From positions 1 through 6,468 of the forward strand of contig WTJR01000052.1 in assembly GCA_011524755.1 (NCBI GenBank): a stretch of DNA of 6,468 nucleotides. Reading direction: 5' to 3'. This document shows, piece by piece, positions 4,474 to 6,468 of this stretch (position 1 is the stretch's first letter; every line of letters starts with the position of its first letter). The notes under the pieces were generated by a model. The model did not search any database. It had not been told where the DNA came from and saw nothing but the letters and a program-made list of their open reading frames with translations. Both the position numbers and the translations under genes were made by a program. The DNA is from Halieaceae bacterium (GTDB taxonomy: Bacteria > Pseudomonadota > Gammaproteobacteria > Pseudomonadales > Halieaceae).

Positions 4474-6468
4474 TTAGAAGGTATTCTTCCCGATAATACC
4501 GTCAGCAACATTGCTGGGCGCCTCGGAGTAACGAGCAAATTCCATGGTGTAAGTGGCGCGACCTTGCGTTGCGGAACGAAGGTCCGTCGCATAGCCAAAC
4601 ATCTCTGCGAGCGGCACATCGGCATCCACGATTTTACCGGCCGAGCTGTCGTTCATGCCCAGTATCAGACCACGCCGGCGATTTAAGTCTCCGACGACGT
4701 CGCCCATGTTTTCCTCGGGCGTTACAACCTCGACTTTCATAATTGGCTCGAGCAAGACAGCACCACCCTCATCAGCAAGCTTCTTGGTCGCCATACTGGC
4801 GGCGATCTTAAAGGCCATTTCATTCGAGTCCACGTCGTGGAATGAACCGTCATACAGCGTCGCTTTCAGACCGAGCAGCGGGTAACCGGCAAGCACACCG
4901 TTCTGCATCTGCTCTTCGATTCCTTTATTGACCGCCGGGATATACTCGCGCGGCACGACGCCGCCCACAATCTCATTAACGAACTCCAGGCCTTCGGCAC
5001 CTTCGTCCTCAGCTGGCTCAAACCGAATCCAGACGTGCCCGTACTGACCTCGGCCGCCCGATTGCCGAACAAACTTACCTTCGATCTCTGCGGTGTTCCG
5101 GATACGCTCGCGATATGCCACCTGTGGTTTACCAATATTTGCCTCAACGCTGAACTCGCGGCGCATACGATCCACAATGATATCGAGGTGAAGTTCACCC
5201 ATCCCGGAGATAATGGTCTGCCCGGTTTCTTCATCTGTCTTGACGCGGAACGAAGGATCTTCCTGTGCAAGCTTAGACAGCGCCAAACCCATCTTTTCTT
5301 GATCGGCCTGAGATCGAGGCTCTACCGCTACCGAAATAACGGGCTCTGGAAACTCCATTCGCTCGAGAACAACAGCATTATTCGCGTCGCAGAGCGTATC
5401 GCCTGTGGTCACATCTTTGAGGCCAATCGCAGCGGCAATATCACCCGCCAGCACTTCTTTAATTTCCTCGCGACTGTTGGCGTGCATCTGAACCATACGG
5501 CCGACGCGCTCCTTCTTACCCTTCACGGAGTTGAAGATGGCATTACCTGACTCCAACTTACCCGAGTAGACACGGAAGAACGTCAGCGTCCCGACATAAG
5601 GATCGGTCGCAATCTTAAATGCCAGGGCAGAGAAGGGCTCGCCGTCATCAGACTCGCGGGTGATGACAGTCTCACCATCGAGTTCGGTACCTTCAATCGC
5701 CTTCACTTCGGTAGGGGATGGCAAATACTCGACAACCGCATCGAGTACCGCTTGCACACCCTTGTTCTTGAAGGCACTTCCCCCAAGTACAGGGACAATC
5801 TCATTGGCAAGTGTCCGGGCTCTAATACCGGCTTTAATCTGGTCCTCTGACAGCTCGCCTGTTTCGAGGTAGGCATCCATCAGCTCGTCATTGGCTTCGG
5901 CCGCCGCCTCGACAAGGTACTCACGCATCTCATCGCACTGATCAACCAGATCATCAGGCACAGGTCCGTATTCGAAAGTTGTTCCGCGGTCCTCTTCGTT
6001 CCAGATGATGGCCTTGTTTTTGATCAGATCGATCACGCCAACGAACTCTTCCTCGGCACCGATGGTCATCTGGATGGGCACGGCGTTGCAATCAAGTCGT
6101 TCTCGAAGCTGCTCGACAACATTCATGTAGTCCGCACCCGCACGATCCATCTTGTTCACGAAGACCATACGAGGAACGGCGTACTTGTTTGCCTGCCGCC
6201 AAACTGTCTCGGTCTGAGGCTGAACACCTGAAGAACCGCAGAGCACAACGACGGCACCGTCCAGCACTCGGAGCGATCGCTCAACCTCAATTGTGAAATC
6301 TACGTGTCCGGGCGTATCGATGATGTTGATTCGGTATTCATCGAACTGACTGTCCATACCGCGCCAAAAACAGGTGGTCGCAGCGGACGTGATGGTGATA
6401 CCGCGCTCCTGCTCCTGCTCCATCCAATCCATGGTGGCAGCACCATCGTGCACCTCACCTATCTTGTG
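4474..6468 (-). CDS. fusA: Translation elongation factor G, partial (N-terminus beyond right edge)
   Basis: EF-G is the cytoplasmic GTPase that drives ribosomal translocation and, with RRF, ribosome recycling. The visible 664 residues start at HKIGEVHDGAATMDW, equal to about residue 38 of E. coli EF-G. About 37 codons with the P-loop are therefore missing, and the full protein would be about 701 residues (E. coli 704). Seen in order, numbered from the visible start: switch I RGITIT (22-27), DTPGH (51-55, with the His equivalent to catalytic His91), NKMD (105-108), and G5 SAFKNKG (231-237). Domains II-V follow, with GMGELHLDIIVDRM, GRGQYGHVWI and DSNEMAFKIAAS. It is the gammaproteobacterial EF-G I type rather than the divergent EF-G II. 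A GTG inside the frame at 6451-6453 is not the start, because conserved residues continue upstream of it. In relatives tuf comes next; here a terminator and an unrelated enzyme unit follow. Confidence 0.98.
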   Translation of the reverse strand, partial: HKIGEVHDGAATMDWMEQEQERGITITSAATTCFWRGMDSQFDEYRINIIDTPGHVDFTIEVERSLRVLDGAVVVLCGSSGVQPQTETVWRQANKYAVPRMVFVNKMDRAGADYMNVVEQLRERLDCNAVPIQMTIGAEEEFVGVIDLIKNKAIIWNEEDRGTTFEYGPVPDDLVDQCDEMREYLVEAAAEANDELMDAYLETGELSEDQIKAGIRARTLANEIVPVLGGSAFKNKGVQAVLDAVVEYLPSPTEVKAIEGTELDGETVITRESDDGEPFSALAFKIATDPYVGTLTFFRVYSGKLESGNAIFNSVKGKKERVGRMVQMHANSREEIKEVLAGDIAAAIGLKDVTTGDTLCDANNAVVLERMEFPEPVISVAVEPRSQADQEKMGLALSKLAQEDPSFRVKTDEETGQTIISGMGELHLDIIVDRMRREFSVEANIGKPQVAYRERIRNTAEIEGKFVRQSGGRGQYGHVWIRFEPAEDEGAEGLEFVNEIVGGVVPREYIPAVNKGIEEQMQNGVLAGYPLLGLKATLYDGSFHDVDSNEMAFKIAASMATKKLADEGGAVLLEPIMKVEVVTPEENMGDVVGDLNRRRGLILGMNDSSAGKIVDADVPLAEMFGYATDLRSATQGRATYTMEFARYSEAPSNVADGIIGKNTF

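Noticed and set aside
5035..5550. 171-codon open frame on the plus strand inside fusA
   Set aside because: It is antisense to highly conserved EF-G codons; the protein has no family features.
1..6468. CRISPR array, insertion sequence, tRNA or recombinase linked to the gene replacement
   Set aside because: No direct repeat series, terminal inverted repeats, target-site duplications, tRNA cloverleaf or integrase/transposase frames were visible.

Overview
The window looks like a chromosomal segment of a gammaproteobacterium. EF-G and ribosomal proteins L3, L4 and S10 all read like the Pseudomonas/E. coli versions. Long stretches are near-identical in remembered alignment, S10 has the E. coli length, and the PrmB-methylated glutamine of L3 falls at exactly residue 150. 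A marine, aerobic heterotroph is a reasonable guess, but the genus cannot be named from this sequence alone. All five genes lie on the minus strand, so transcription runs from high to low coordinates.

Layout in transcription order: (1) fusA (EF-G), missing about 37 N-terminal codons beyond the right edge, ends at 4474 and is followed by a strong intrinsic terminator at 4403-4428. (2) A two-gene unit at 4328-1606 encodes a molybdenum hydroxylase of the isoquinoline 1-oxidoreductase / two-subunit aldehyde dehydrogenase type. It has a small [2Fe-2S] subunit and a large molybdopterin subunit overlapping by an ATGA. The large subunit carries a twin-arginine signal with a lipobox. The unit ends in a second strong terminator at 1564-1589. 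(3) The S10 operon restarts from a near-perfect sigma-70 promoter at 1487-1515. It contains rpsJ, a 103-bp gap with two hairpins, rplC, and rplD running off the left edge. rpsJ and rplD both start with GTG, and rpsJ must be trimmed to its third possible start.

The main oddity is gene order. In gammaproteobacteria the str operon normally reads rpsL-rpsG-fusA-tuf and is followed by rpsJ. Here tuf is absent from that slot. In its place is an exported redox enzyme unrelated to translation, insulated by terminators on both sides. fusA, rpsJ, rplC and rplD serve translation, with S10 also acting as NusE in antitermination. The oxidoreductase pair probably oxidises an aldehyde or N-heterocycle at the periplasmic face of the membrane. 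No FAD subunit, cytochrome subunit or XdhC-type maturation gene is in the window. I saw no tRNA, rRNA, CRISPR array, insertion sequence or recombinase, and no gene-free stretch exceeds about 180 bases.
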